64,000 nucleotides of DNA from Cepaea nemoralis (GCA_014155875.1 JACEFZ010011456.1:62001-126000); one strand, 5' to 3'. Shown: positions 32,590 to 43,327, numbered from the stretch's first letter. A program made the numbers and translations. Notes: generated by a model from the sequence alone, not told the origin.

Positions 32590-33006
32590 AATCAAGAATC
32601 AACATCACTGTACTCGAAACATTCTCAAACATGCCCTGTTCTCTTCTTCAATAGCTAGAGAAGAGTGTCCATGCTTATGATACCAGTGGCAGCTTGACTG
32701 AACATCCTCCTGCCTCTTACTCCATGGGTTGAGTACTGACCAGACCCTCTGCTCACTGTCTGCTGTATCAGTCTCTCCAGGCGTGGGTCCTCTCATTGTT
32801 TTGTTGCAATTTCCATGAGGTGCCAGAGAGTCTTCACCACCTCATTCTTGTTATAATCTAGCTAGTGGGTTGAGCATCGATCACACCCTCTGCATACTGC
32901 CTGACGAATCAGCCTCTTCAGACATGGGTCCTTTCTTTGCTTTGCTGCAATTTCCATGTGATCAAAGAGGGCCTTCACAAACTCATTCTTTGTGATAATC
33001 TAGCTC
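32590..33006 (-). mobile_element. RH1 LINE with tandemly duplicated segment
   Basis: Minus strand gives RTLWHLMEIATKQ-like and ERLIQQTVSRGSGQ-like frames (after shifts). A segment of about 145 bp occurs twice (32715-32862 and 32863-33006), both with TTTGCTGCAATTTCCATG-like sequence and TAATCTAGCT. Confidence 0.7.
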
Positions 33007-33034
33007 ATATAGGACAAAACTAAAAGGTGGTAAC

Positions 33035-33360
33035 GGCAAGAGAATAGCTTTCATTGTACCGGGTCTTATCCCATCTGGCTCCGTCTTCAAAAGCATCACA
33101 CATAGCACGAACTCCTAGACCAGTTGCCGACCAAGGCTTAGGGCCTGGTCTGCCCTGCCATGACATTTAGTCTTTAGGTTGCATTTCCTCACACCTGGGT
33201 CAGGCTTGTACCCTCCCAATTGCACTCTTCTGCCCGAAGCTGTTGGCACAATGTGGGGTGTTGGGATTGGTGAGCGCTACCCAACATTCGGCAAAAACAG
33301 ACAGCAGGTAGTACCGTCTACTGTCATATGGTAGCTCAGTCATATCTGACCCAGTCCCGA
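33035..33360 (-). repeat. Family F copy
   Basis: Plus-strand GACCAGTTGCCGACCAAGGC, GCAGGTAGTACCGTCTACTG and GGTAGCTCAGTCATATC are the reverse of 42115-42592. Confidence 0.8.
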
Positions 33361-33570
33361 CGTTTGAGATTTGTAACAAATCAGCTTAAAATCTCACATG
33401 TCTTTGAATAGAAATGTTTCAGAAGGGTATTACAAATTTACTGGATGAAAAAGTGAACAAGGGGTATTAGAAATTTACTAGATGGAAAGGTGAACAAACA
33501 GATCTGTTCAACAAGAACCGTATAATGAAAAGGATTAGTTATTAAGGCAAAAATAATGCTTAAAAACGGT

Positions 33571-33800
33571 CTGTTGCATGTCCTTTCAAGAGGTTGCAAT
33601 CAACCCCCAACATTTATTGGCTGATTACTAGGCAATTTTACGTTCAGTAGCCATTACTTTCTGAATGGCTAATGCCTCATGGCATTGAAATCAACACAAA
33701 ATGATCTGCTTCCAAGTCACCTACAGATGATATTGAACTCTCAACGCGGGATGTTGGGGAATTGTGAAATGATGATACTATCCCCTAAGCCATCGACGCC
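33571..33800 (-). repeat. SINE4 copy
   Basis: GTTGCATGTCCTTTCAAGAG and GCAGTCAACC-like start, TTTACGTTCAGTAGCCATTA and a reversed, damaged head. Confidence 0.75.
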
Positions 33801-33969
33801 GTCAATAACCAGGAAAATAAAATATTGTTGGTGTGTAAAAAGAATGACAGTCTAGAAAAGATCATTATGGGGTGAAGTCTCACACCAACCCTGCTTAGTT
33901 GCCTCATATTTATAGGTTATATTTATATAGGTTATAGTGGTACTATTCATTGATTTATTTGGTTGTTTC

Positions 33970-34260
33970 GAGAAGAGAGGTTTAAAGATTGAGCACAACC
34001 CACTACTGGCAACACTGATCGTATTCCAGTACAAACCTAAGGCCTTGTCCACGTCAGATTGGAAGCACTAAACTAGAGTTTCACTCTCGTCTGAGCTTGT
34101 CAGTAGTGTATATCCCTGACTGGACCCGGAATCTAACTCCGGATCACTGGCATGTGAAGCAGGTGTGTAACCACTTGACCACACGGCTCACGTTAGACGA
34201 GACCAAATTATCACACTAAAATGTCACAACGTCACCCATCGTAGGCAATAGCTCAAGTTT
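33970..34260 (-). repeat. SINE3, uninterrupted copy
   Basis: GTTTAAAGATTGAGCACAAC, CTCGTCTGAGCTTGTCAGTA, GGATCACTGGCATGTGAAGC and CAACGTCACCCATCG. The head in reverse keeps GTGTAACCACTTGACCACAC. Confidence 0.85.
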
Positions 34261-34382
34261 TGCCAGATCGCCGAGACTGACATCCGGCAGTCAGTATGGC
34301 CCCGAACGATCAGGCCTTCTCAATCTGGCAAGACACACCAGGCGCATAAAGTCCAACTAGCAATGAAAAGATTTATTTATTT

Positions 34383-34492
34383 TGTTGTTTCGGGAATAGA
34401 ATTTTAAAGTTTGAGCACAACGCACTACTGGCAACGCTGACCATGTTCTGGTACGAACCTAAGGCCTTGTCCACATCAGATTGGAAGCACTA
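34383..34492 (-). repeat. SINE3 3' fragment
   Basis: TGAGCACAACGCACTACTGG and CCTTGTCCACATCAGATTGG; truncated 57 bp from exon W6. Confidence 0.8.
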
Positions 34493-34548
34493 TTCATTGC
34501 TTCCCTTATAGGCCAAGGTAACATCCAGGCAATGTCAAGGGTACTCAC

Positions 34549-34633
34549 CTTTAAAATCTCCATTCACCGGTTGTGTTTCTCCTTGTGCTCCCCTCTCCCC
34601 ATTCTGGGTACAGGGTTGATGTTCTTTTACATC
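34549..34633 (-). CDS. aPKC: aPKC exon W6: hinge (V3) linker, first part
   Basis: Predicted from splice signals and phase rather than strong residue conservation. Acceptor TTTGTTTGTGCCAG and donor GTGAGT bound 85 nt; only the frame matching the phase-0 exit of W5 is open. It reads DVKEHQPCTQNG, then ERGAQGETQPVNGDFK, a hydrophilic segment of the kind expected between C1 and the kinase. It exits with one base, which by itself would break the frame with W8 but fits W7 exactly. A palindromic MITE lies about 120 nt upstream in transcription order. Confidence 0.7.
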
Positions 34634-34753
34634 CTGGCACAAACAAATGATATTAAACAGGTGAGCAAAGAAACTCTTAGTGGAAAAATTGGTTAAGTAA
34701 CTGAAAAATTACCTCAGGCAAACAAGAAGATGAGAATCTTCATGGCACAAGAA

Positions 34754-34915
34754 TATAGGGTGTATTTTTAATGATTGTGCAGTGTTTGAAAATATTGCTG
34801 GTCCATGTTTTGTATTCACCCTCTGTAAAGTTTATGCAACACAATAGGTAAATACAAAACTTGGACCGGCAATATTTTCAAACACTGCACAGTCATTAAC
34901 AATACACCCTGTATA
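34754..34915. mobile_element. Palindromic MITE (mariner-like ends)
   Basis: Arms of about 63 nt (34758-34820 and 34847-34910) are complementary with about five mismatches and surround a 26-nt loop. Ends read TATAGGGTGTATT and, reversed, TATACAGGGTGTATT, consistent with a TA target. No coding capacity. It ends about 120 nt upstream of the W6 acceptor in transcription order. Confidence 0.8.
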
Positions 34916-34991
34916 TAAACAATAAGCCAATGTTTATGGTCCTTTCCTCTTCTACCCTACAGTGCAAATATACCTTGTGATTTTACATTAT

Positions 34992-35283
34992 TTTGGGAGT
35001 CTCCGTGGCAAAGTGGTTAAACCACCTGCCTCATGCTCTGAAGATTGTGGGGTTGAAACCAGACTCCAGAAGGTTGTGGGGTCGAATCCAGACTATGTGA
35101 TTCAGTTCACAAATGTAATTTTAGACTATGTCATTCTGTTCACAAATGTAATTTTCTCAGAGACTTCTAGGGGAAGTTACTGGAGCTACGGAGTTTGTGC
35201 TTTGTGCAAAGCTTTCGGTAAGCCACCATGTGAAAAGAGACTGAGACACGTGGAATCAAACTCGGCGCAGTGAAGTCAATCCT
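34992..35283 (+). repeat. SINE8 copy
   Basis: tRNA-like head CTCCGTGGCAAAGTGGTTAA, with the B-box-like piece doubled (GTGGGGTTGAAACC, GTGGGGTCGAATCC). An ATTTTAGACTATG-type segment is also duplicated. The body is shared with 26425-26720. Confidence 0.75.
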
Positions 35284-36215
35284 TTTGCTTTAACCCCCCC
35301 CCCTTATTTTATTGTATATTTTATGATGTACACTACTCTAAATTGGACAGAGGGAATAGCAGAGTCCATGGGACTCTCGAAACATGAAACCCATAAATGG
35401 GCACTCTCCAGCTGTTTATGCTTAACCTCCACACCGCAAGGTAAAAGAGGAACAAGATGAGATGAGATGAGTTTAAACCCTGATATGGCAACTGCAGCTT
35501 TTAATTGTTTTGTTGTCTGATGGGTTTACTAATCTCACTTCTTTCTTCTACTTCTACAATGCTTAGCACTACTTGTGAATTGTTTTTATATGCTAGTCAA
35601 TTATTTAAGCTTCTGTGTGACATCTACCATGAAACTAGTACAGGAAACAGGCAATTCTTTAGGCAACTCAAGTTCATACAAGAGACAAAATTGCAGATAT
35701 AGACACATTTCAAACGAACGAAAGGAGAAGAAAAAAAAGCAGTTAACAAAACAAGAAGCTTCTTTCCTGAAGTGAATTTGAATAAGAAAGTCACAAACAA
35801 TAGCTTGCATGATTTATTGCCTAGCATATTTCACTGCATCTAGTCAGGTGCATACTGCAGAATGCACAGAACGTAAAATTAAGCAATAAGATGAAACCTA
35901 TAACAGTTGAAAATTACCATGGTAGAAAATAAAAATTACTGTGGGAATATGTGTGTGTATATTTCAGCTTGAAGGATTTATCTCATTGCTTTAGTTTATG
36001 TTGTGTGATTTCTGAAGTATGCACCTGACGAGATGCAGTCAAATATGCCAAGCAATAAATTGTTTGTGTCTTTGTTATTCACAAACTCCTTTACTATTTA
36101 GTAAATTTGTTTTACAATCTCTGCAACAGGACTCTTCATTCTCCGCTGGTAGATGTGCTATATGAATGTAAGAGGAATAGAATGTTTAACTACATCATTG
36201 ATAAATACAATCAAA
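35284..36215. repeat. AT-rich stretch with inverted family I pair
   Basis: 35795-35870 (minus) and 36010-36080 (plus) are inverted copies sharing AATTTATTGC/GCAATAAATT, GCATATTTCACT and GGTGCATACTGCAG-type sequence. The remainder is unrecognised. Confidence 0.55.
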
Positions 36216-36452
36216 GATGGAGGCCAGCATGCTCAAATGAATAAGAACGCTCACTCTGAATTTCTTGGCTTTTATGGTGAGTTAGTGGATTCAACAGTAC
36301 ACCTTCAGTTGAACTAAAACGTTGACTTCGTGTCCTTAATTTGGGCACATAAATTACAAGTACTTTAGAAGCTGAAGTTGATGGCTAGGGACCGTGGTAA
36401 TAGGAAAAGCTGGCCCACACACAAAAATCAGTCATTTAAAGTGAGCCAACAA
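36216..36452 (+). repeat. SINE1 copy, diverged
   Basis: GCATGCTCAAATGAATAAGA, AGTGGATTCAACAG and AATTACAAGTACTTTAGAAG. Confidence 0.78.
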
Positions 36453-36654
36453 ACAAACAAACCATAGATACATAGCATATATAAGTGTATAAAAATATGC
36501 ATGCCAACAATTTCTCATATCTAAAACAGAAGAATACCAAATAAGTGGCAACAATAAACACATGATGTACCAAGTAACTCACCGTAAGTTGCTTAGCTAG
36601 CCCTTATACAATTTTATTTATTCTCTCAGTTATTTTTATCTGTTGAGCTGCGCT

Positions 36655-37145
36655 TTCAATATTCTGTTCTACTCATTGCTTCTGATGTTCTGCTCTAGTT
36701 GTTACTACCAATGTTTTATTCTATTTGTTACTGCCAATGCTTTGTTTTCATGGCTACTTCTTATGGTATATTCTGGCAGTTATCAATGTTCTATTCTAGT
36801 TGTTACTATGAACACTCTGTATTAGTTGTTAGTTTCAATGTTCTGTTCTAGTCGTTACTTTCAATTTTCTGTTCTAGCTGTTACTTTCAATTTTCCATTC
36901 ATGTTGTTTCTTTCAGTATTCTTGTCCAGTTATTTTCATTATTTTGTTCTAGTTACTATCAATAATTTACTCTCTCGGACAATTATTAATTTTACCTATT
37001 GTAGATATTTTCAATGTATGTTCTAAGTGTTTTACTATAAATGTTCTGTTCTACTTACTATAACTCATTTAGTCCCACACTATTATTAATTGCACCCACT
37101 CTATCTTAGTTGTTACTTCCAATATTCTATTCTACTTGCTTCTTT
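36655..37145. repeat. Degenerate T-rich tandem repeat, about 27 bp
   Basis: Many imperfect copies of a unit containing TTCTGTTCTAG and TTACTTTCAAT. Confidence 0.7.
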
Positions 37146-37287
37146 ATCCCCTTCAATTCCAGACATCTGTTAATTCTGACACTTTAGAAGCACAATATTC
37201 TCCTCCCATGGATGACAGAAGGAGGTTTCTCAACTCAGTGCACAAATTCTGTATCACTGGCAAGGATCCCAATATGTGTAATAGAAT

Positions 37288-37342
37288 CACACACACACAC
37301 ACACACACGCACGCATGCACACACACACGCACACACCACACA
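37288..37342. repeat. (CA)n microsatellite
   Basis: Interrupted CA/CG run directly 5' of the RH1 fragment. Confidence 0.93.
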
Positions 37343-37344
37343 CA

Positions 37345-37460
37345 AATAGAGAGCATCTATTGGATTTTTCCCCCCAGGACATGCTGGTGTGGTGGGAAAC
37401 GAGCAGGCGGACAGATTGGCTGGGTCTGCACCTCTTGGTGGGGGACTGGTGTGTGATACT
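37345..37460 (+). mobile_element. RH1 LINE fragment
   Basis: Codons for SIYWIFPP(R)TCWCGGK-type frames. In the correct frame it is GHAGVVGNEQADRLAGSAPL, the RNase H C-terminal helix. It leads directly into the 37-bp array. Confidence 0.8.
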
Positions 37461-37675
37461 CCACTGAGAGATGAAAGACAGGTTAAGGACATATGCTGCA
37501 CTGGGAGATGAAAGACAGATTAAGGACAAATGCTCCATTTGGAGATGAAAGGGAGATTAAGGACATGTGCTCCACTGGGAGATGAAAGGGAGATTAAGGA
37601 CATGTGCTCCACTGGGAGATGAAAGGGAGATTAAGGACATATGCTCCACTGGGAGATGAAAGGCAGGTTAAGAAG
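37440..37675. repeat. 37-bp minisatellite next to RH1
   Basis: Six copies containing CTCCACTGGGAGATGAAAGG and GAGATTAAGGACATG. The first unit overlaps the end of the RH1 fragment; derivation from it is likely but not shown. Confidence 0.88.
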
Positions 37676-37765
37676 AAAACAGACCTACTGAGGTCTCAAT
37701 ATCTATGGAAATAACCCTCTGATTCTCTGAGCACAGAAAATCCTCTTAATAAAATTCCAATTCAT

Positions 37766-37966
37766 ATGGACCTTTCTTTTTTTTTTCTCTCCTTTCCTTT
37801 CCTCTTTCTTTTCTTCCCTCCCACCCTTCCCTTCTTTTTTCCCCTCCATTCCTTTACTTTTTTCTTCCTTTCCTCCCTCCTTTTCTTTCTGCCTTTCTTC
37901 CGTTCATCCATCCATCCATCCCTCCCTCTTTCTTTCTTTTCTTTCTTTCTTTCTTTCTTTCTTCAG
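37766..37966. repeat. Pyrimidine tract beside exon W5
   Basis: 200 bp almost entirely C/T on the plus strand (CTTT and CCTT motifs), so on the transcript it is a purine (GAAA)-rich tract starting about 12 nt after the W5 donor. Confidence 0.95.
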
Positions 37967-37977
37967 GAAACATCTAC

Positions 37978-38109
37978 CTCCAGTGTTCCGCATTGCTTTT
38001 TATAAAGCTTATGACAGCGTTTGTGTACCGTCACTCTGCAGTTTGTACACTTGTACCCCTGGCGACCCAGACCCCAGATCCTGTCCTGGCAAAATGCACA
38101 TGCAGCTTT
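37978..38109 (-). CDS. aPKC: aPKC exon W5: C1 zinc finger, remainder
   Basis: This 44-codon exon supplies the remaining ligands of the single aPKC C1 domain: [34 protein letters not shown]. Combined with the His in W4, the spacing is H-X12-C-X2-C-X13-C-X2-C-X4-H-X2-C-X7-C, the complete C1 pattern. Atypical C1 domains generally do not bind diacylglycerol. Acceptor TTTTCCTATTTTAG, donor GTAGAT, phase 0 at both ends. The intron just after the donor is a 200-nt purine tract on the sense strand. Confidence 0.93.
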
Positions 38110-38636
38110 CTAAAATAGGAAAACAGAAAAATCACATCACTAGCACACTCATAAGTGAGGCTAACCTAACAGCAAGCCAAACATTCAGGTATGCTAAATA
38201 TACCATTTCTGATTCTAATTTAGCATCATGTTTCCTTTACAGAATCTTAAATAAAAAGATACCATGTTGAGGAAACTATATATGTGTGATGCATAATGCT
38301 TATTAGTGTTAAGTGTATGATTTTACAATATATGTTAGTATTCACTTTGTGCTCAGTGGGGTCTGTAATGTCCATTGCTGTTCAGTATGGGGGTTCTGTT
38401 ATGACCATCTGTGTTCACTGTGTGATCATTAGGGTTTATAATGTTTAGAATGGTCTAAAAAGTACTTGAGGTTGTGTATTAAATTGTGAAATACATGCCA
38501 TTAAAAATAAGGCAAAACTAACAGAATATGAAATAAATACACCAGTGATAAACACATGATTACTCCATTTACATTCAGCATCAAACAAACATGGCATGAC
38601 TTGACAGTAAAGCAACAACATGTGCTGTATACCTGA
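38110..38636. other. Intron W4-W5, nothing recognised
   Basis: It contains the polypyrimidine tract of W5. No repeat family identified. Confidence 0.45.
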
Positions 38637-38800
38637 TGATGAGGAGAAGGAGGAGGAGGAGGAGAAGGAGGAGGAGGAGGAGGGGGAGGAGAAGGAGGTG
38701 GTGGTGGTGCTGGTGGTGGTAGTAGTGGTGGTACTGGTGGTGGTGCTGGTGCTGGTGGTGGTGCTGGTGCTGGTGGTGGTGGTGGTGGAGATGGTGGTGA
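38637..38800. repeat. (GGA)n then (GGT)n trinucleotide tract
   Basis: GGA/GAA triplets to about 38696, then GGT/GCT triplets. It yields Pro- and Val-rich spurious frames. Confidence 0.95.
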
Positions 38801-39345
38801 TAACAATTTCATTGAAATGTTATTTATAACTTACTCTTCATTTCACTGTAACTAAACAGGCCAGATTTTTAATACAGATTAATTAATGGAAAAGATGATA
38901 AAAAGGGGTAAAGTAGATATTAGACTCACTGGTGATTTGTGTAGACATAAGAGGGTTGATATGCTAGCTTTGAAAATGTCTATCATTAGGACACTGTATG
39001 TTAGCCAACTGGAGTAACCTCTTCCTTACAAAATGGTATATTTAGAATTCTGTCATTTCTATATCTTCAATATTCACGTCACAGACACAATTTCACTTAC
39101 TTGCACGAACAAGATGTTGGCATTTAGTGATACTTATCTATGATAAAATACAGTGCACTTTACTTACAGCAAGTGAAAGTTTCTCAAATATTACCACAGA
39201 GAGAAAAATTGTGTAACATTAAGTTAACATGTAAGTAAATGACAAAAACAGCTCATAAAGAGAAGCAGATAATGCTGACATTGAAAACGTAACAAATTAA
39301 AGAAAAGATTAATCTTTCACACATGCAACTAGTACTAGTCAATAT
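38801..39345. other. AT-rich intron, no gene seen
   Basis: No coding signal or recognised family. Confidence 0.45.
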
Positions 39346-39583
39346 ACTCCCTTGTCTGAAACCCATAGGGCGAACATAGTGGTGGAAGGCCTGGAAACAT
39401 ATGGGGAGGAGAAATGGAAACAGGGATAAATGGTATGGGGAGGACATGGGGAGGAGAAATGGAAACAGGGATGTATGGTATGGGAAGGACATGGGGAGGG
39501 TTGCAGGAGATGGCAAAAGATGGAAAGGCTTGGGCAAAAGGTGGGAAGGCTTGGGCAAAAGATGAGAAGGCTTGGGCAAAAGG
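39346..39583 (+). mobile_element. LINE-H C-terminal scrap with two small arrays
   Basis: LQEMAKDGKAWAK-type codons are followed by a 21-bp unit repeated about three times (39515-39583, GCTTGGGCAAAAGGTGGGAA). Upstream, a 45-bp unit is repeated twice (39402-39497). It joins LINE-A abruptly. Confidence 0.6.
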
Positions 39584-39948
39584 TGGCTGTAGAAATGTGG
39601 TTTCTGAGGAAAATACAAAGAATACCATGGACAGCCAGAAAGACCAATGAACAGGTCCTTCAAGAAACAAATGAAGATCGTAAACTGATTAGAGACATTA
39701 GACGCAGACAGTCAACATTTTTTGGGCATGTTATGAGAAGAAATGGATTGGAGAACTTGGTGACAACTGGCAAGATCGAAGGGAACAGACCAAGAGGAAG
39801 ACCTAGAAGCAAATACCTGGATGGCTTGGCCACATGGCATGGTCGAGACAGGAACACGGAGCTGATCCGCGACTCTGGTGATCGAGTGAAATGGCAGAAC
39901 ATGACCGCCCACGCTTACCGGCATGGCACATGATGGATGGATGGATTC
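39584..39948 (+). mobile_element. LINE-A 3' fragment, open frame
   Basis: AVEMWFLRKIQRIPWTARKT, LIRDIRRRQSTFFGHVMRRN and the final YRHGT, then a GATGGATGGATGGAT tail. Nearly identical to the end of the 58624-60066 frame. Confidence 0.9.
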
Positions 39949-40435
39949 TATCACATGAAGAACATTTTGTGCAACAAGTCTTTGTCATTGGAAGTCAGAA
40001 AAATAATGTTACACAGAATCAGTTTTAACATGTGGCTGCAATTCCTGGACAATTAGTAAACAGATGGAAAATCCCTAGAAGCCTTGGAGATGTGGTTTTA
40101 TAGAAGAATGCTGAAAATTCATTGGACAGCGAAAATGAGCAATCTGGATATTTTGAGGGAGGCAAAGTTGCAAAGACAGCTTATCACAAACATCAGAAAG
40201 AGGCAGTCAAAATTTTGTGGCCACATTATGAAAAGACCAAAACTGGAATATATTGTGACAACCGGAAAGATTTGTGAAAAAGAAGATAGAGGAAGACAGC
40301 AAGAGAAAATTATTGGCAGTCTTTGTCATGGCATGGACGGGAGTCAACACATGAATAGATCCATGCCATCAGAGATTGCAATTTGTGGGGAAGCATGATC
40401 GCCCATGCCAGCAGGCAAGGCACTTGGTGATGATA
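39949..40435 (+). mobile_element. LINE-C 3' fragment
   Basis: EMWFYRRMLKIHWTAKMSN, QLITNIRKRQSKFCGHIMKR and VTTGKICEKEDRGRQQEKI, ending near HASRQGT with GTGATGATATT. Inserted immediately downstream of LINE-A. Confidence 0.85.
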
Positions 40436-40914
40436 TTACTGGAAAGTTTCAAAACCATGAACTACACTCCATTGCAATATGAGTTAAACATCTCTAGGTT
40501 CGCACTATAAACTAATCTAGATGAATATTCATTTACATATGCAGAGGACAAATCACAACTACATACATAAGTATTTACTCTCAAACAACCATGTACATCT
40601 GAAATATGTATATCCAAATTTAACATATTTTCACATGCAAATCACAGCAGCCAATACAAAACTCTACTGCTAATTTTATGAAAACTTGGTGGCACACAAA
40701 CATGCATAATTACAGCTATAGTACTTCTAATTCACGTAATATTTTTATAACCCCTTTCTGCTAGTAATTATATTAGCTGAAATGTAATAATATACAGGAA
40801 TGTTACTACATGAGTGTCTGCAGCAGGAGATAACAGTATGAAATAATCTTCTTCTTTCGTTTGCTTGAAATTTGTCTATGACTGCAATGTTGTCTCTTGA
40901 ATTAAATTAACTGA
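40436..40914. other. AT-rich intron, no gene seen
   Basis: Nothing recognised. Confidence 0.4.
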
Positions 40915-41140
40915 CTTTTTTAGTTCCAGAGTTTTACTCCCATTGTAATTTCTCTAGGCCAGAAGATTTGCCTAGATATGTCATATTTTGGACAGTCTTG
41001 GGTTATGTGATCGGCCATCTGCAGTGCCAATCCACATATGCACATGGCTGATTCATCAATCTTGAATTTTATATATATATGTGGTTGCATAATCTATTAT
41101 GTCCTTTTCTGAGATGCAGAATAATGATTTGTTCTGGCCT
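40915..41140 (-). mobile_element. RH2-type LINE C-terminus
   Basis: Minus strand reads CICGLALQMADHITQDCPKY followed by DISRQIFWPREITM, the Cys-x-Cys-Gly, DHI-x-x-x-CP signature that ends RNase H-bearing LINE polyproteins. A short relic. Confidence 0.65.
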
Positions 41141-41232
41141 GTTCATTAGGTGGTAGTCGTGTCGAAATAAAATATGAAATAAACATGGTAGGTGGAGATC
41201 CTATGGGAGAAACAGTGAATACAAACTCTCAA

Positions 41233-41380
41233 TACTTCTTCTTCTTCTGCTGCGTTCATCCGGACTTTTTTCCGGACGTGATTGCGTTGTGCCTGTTTAC
41301 AGCAGAGCTGCGTTCTTGCGCCGTTAGGCCGACACATCCGACTCCTGCGGGCATTTGTTGACCGGATTAACTTTCCCAGA
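41233..41380 (-). repeat. SINE5 copy
   Basis: Plus-strand CTTCTTCTTCTGCTGCGTTC, TTTACAGCAGAGCTGCGTTC and GCGGGCATTTGTTGACCGG. Confidence 0.83.
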
Positions 41381-41524
41381 AACTCTCAATACCAATATAT
41401 GAGAGGTCAAGTGTGTAGAGTCTGTATTCATTGTCTGTATACAGAATGTAAATCGACCATGTCTTTCAATTTCATACTTATAGTCATGGGTTTGAATCCC
41501 TATTGAGACAACTTTTTAAAAATG

Positions 41525-41650
41525 AACCTCAGCTCCCCGGTTGATCCAGACCAATATTTGCACCAGGAAATATTCTGGGAAGTAAAGGCAGCCACTTTGA
41601 TATTGACCATGTTACTCATTGAGTGCCATCTATCTATAAAAATGGGGACA
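41525..41650 (-). repeat. SINE6, partial copy
   Basis: CCCCGGTTGATCCAGACC and TATTCTGGGAAGTAAAGGCA resemble the SINE6 body in reverse; truncated. Confidence 0.5.
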
Positions 41651-42720
41651 GGGGGGGTAATCACCATTTAACTATTATCATATCCTGAGATTCTGCCAAC
41701 ACGATTAGTGACAACTCACCCATTTCTTTCATCTAGGACATAGCTACCTTCAGGGCACTCACTGTTTCAAAACATATGTCTGCATTAGGTCCCTGAGTAT
41801 CACTGTTATTTCAAAAGTTTGCACTGGTCCAAAGCCATGCCTACCTCATTCATAAACACATCTCCGATATATTTTCTTCTGTGCTCTGTGCCATTGAAGC
41901 ATATGTCTCTATTATATTAATATCCAGAGGTGTGCTATGTAGTTTCACTAACAGCACTCTATCTCAGATTCTTGAACTGTTTTTGCACTAAGTTGATCCA
42001 AAATTATGCCAACTCTTCTTGAGTAATCCTTTGGTCTGGAGTAATTCTGAAAAGTATGTTTCTCCCACAACCGGCAATCACATTAATACCTAATATATTG
42101 ACATTCATTCTATCTGCATGTAAGGTCTTAGATATGACTGAGCTACCGTATGACAGTAGACGGCACTACCTGCTTTCTGTTAGTGCCGAATGTTGGGTGG
42201 CACTCACCAAACCTGACATCCCACCTTGTGCCAATAGCTTTGGGCGGTGGAGTACAATTGGGCGTGTGCAAGACTTACCCAAGCACGAGGAAATGCAACC
42301 TAAAGACTAAATATCACGGCAGAGCAGACCAGGCCTAAGCCTTGGTAGGCAACTGGTCTAGGATGGAAACTCCGAAAGGGCGACAGAGTATTGCTTTGTT
42401 GATCCAGCAGCTTTTGCAGCTTGTCTTGTTCCAGATGTATTGGTGTTACCTTTCCTCTGGAGTAAACTAGGCAGGCTGAGAGAGAGATCATGCTACAGAG
42501 GCAACACATGGTCTCTAAATACAACCCAGGCTTTGTGCTATGGAGAGGTATAACTCCATTTTACAAACTATCGTCTGTCAAGACGGCAGGTGTCATTCTA
42601 TCCATTGTATTCTTGATGTTTTCCAGCTTTTCATTTTGAATCAGTGCTCTGACATTTCATGTACCAATGTGTAAGCTATTTTAACGCTTAATTTGTCTAC
42701 AGTAGCATATGACAATTGGG
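41651..42720 (-). mobile_element. LINE endonuclease relic, split by family F
   Basis: Minus strand reads NVRALIQNEKLENIKNTMDR (42700-42600), then after the family F insert MNVNILGI (near 42090) and TYASMAQSTEENIS. This corresponds to the N-terminal endonuclease of non-LTR elements (NVRTL, NVDILGI and IYAPT motifs). Many stops. It is the only endonuclease portion recognised in the window. Confidence 0.6.
42115..42592 (+). repeat. Family F insertion with 10-bp target duplication
   Basis: A 478-bp unit starting TGCATGTAAGGTCTTAG and ending TCTGTCAAGACGGCAGGTG, flanked by TCATTCTATC (42105-42114 and 42593-42602). Contains CCGTATGACAGTAGACGGCA and GCAACTGGTCTAGGATGG. Class unknown: no clear tRNA head, no TIR, no long poly-A. 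Other copies are at 33035, 46262 and 62860. Confidence 0.82.
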
Positions 42721-42824
42721 TATCACCTTGAGCACATGAGGCTCCTACCAGATGAGATGATTCCACTGGAACCCTCATTAACATGCTTAATTAGATCCAA
42801 TTTGTTCAGCATTTCTTTTTAAAA

Positions 42825-43065
42825 GTTAGTTGCATATCCTTTACAGGACATCACAGTCAACGCCATTATTTTTTGGCTGTTTGTGATTTCTTGGTAAGTT
42901 TACGTTCAGTAGTTTGCCACTACTTTCTGAATGACTGGGACTCATACCTTTGTATGGAAACCGACGCAAAAGCAGTCTGCTTCCAAATCGCCCGCAGCTG
43001 TGTTTTGACCGCGGTATGCAGGATTACAAATTGCATTCGTAACCCCTTCGCCACAGAGCAGGCAA
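42825..43065 (-). repeat. SINE4, well preserved copy
   Basis: Reverse head GTGTTTTGACCGCGGTATGC and CGTAACCCCTTCGCCACAGA, body TTTACGTTCAGTAGTTTGCC, 3' end GTTGCATATCCTTTACAGGA. Confidence 0.85.
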
Positions 43066-43327
43066 TTTGCTTAGCATTTTTTAAGGGATCAATAAAAGGT
43101 TAGTTTCCCCTTACCTTCCAATGATTTGACACCAATAGCTTTTGTCTAAAACAACCGACCCTGCAAGCAGCTCGATATATAAATATGTATGCTTACTGCA
43201 GCAGTATAAATATAGCAACACATTTTCTAACGGAAATAGGGCACTCCTGACATTCACAAAGAAAACAAGAACAGATATTTCAATTTAAATAATGAAGTTA
43301 GAATAAATAAACAGAAGTAAGGGTTAC

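Noticed and set aside
38501..38812. Proline-rich minus-strand frame and Val-rich plus-strand frame
   Set aside because: Translation of the GGA/GGT trinucleotide tract only.
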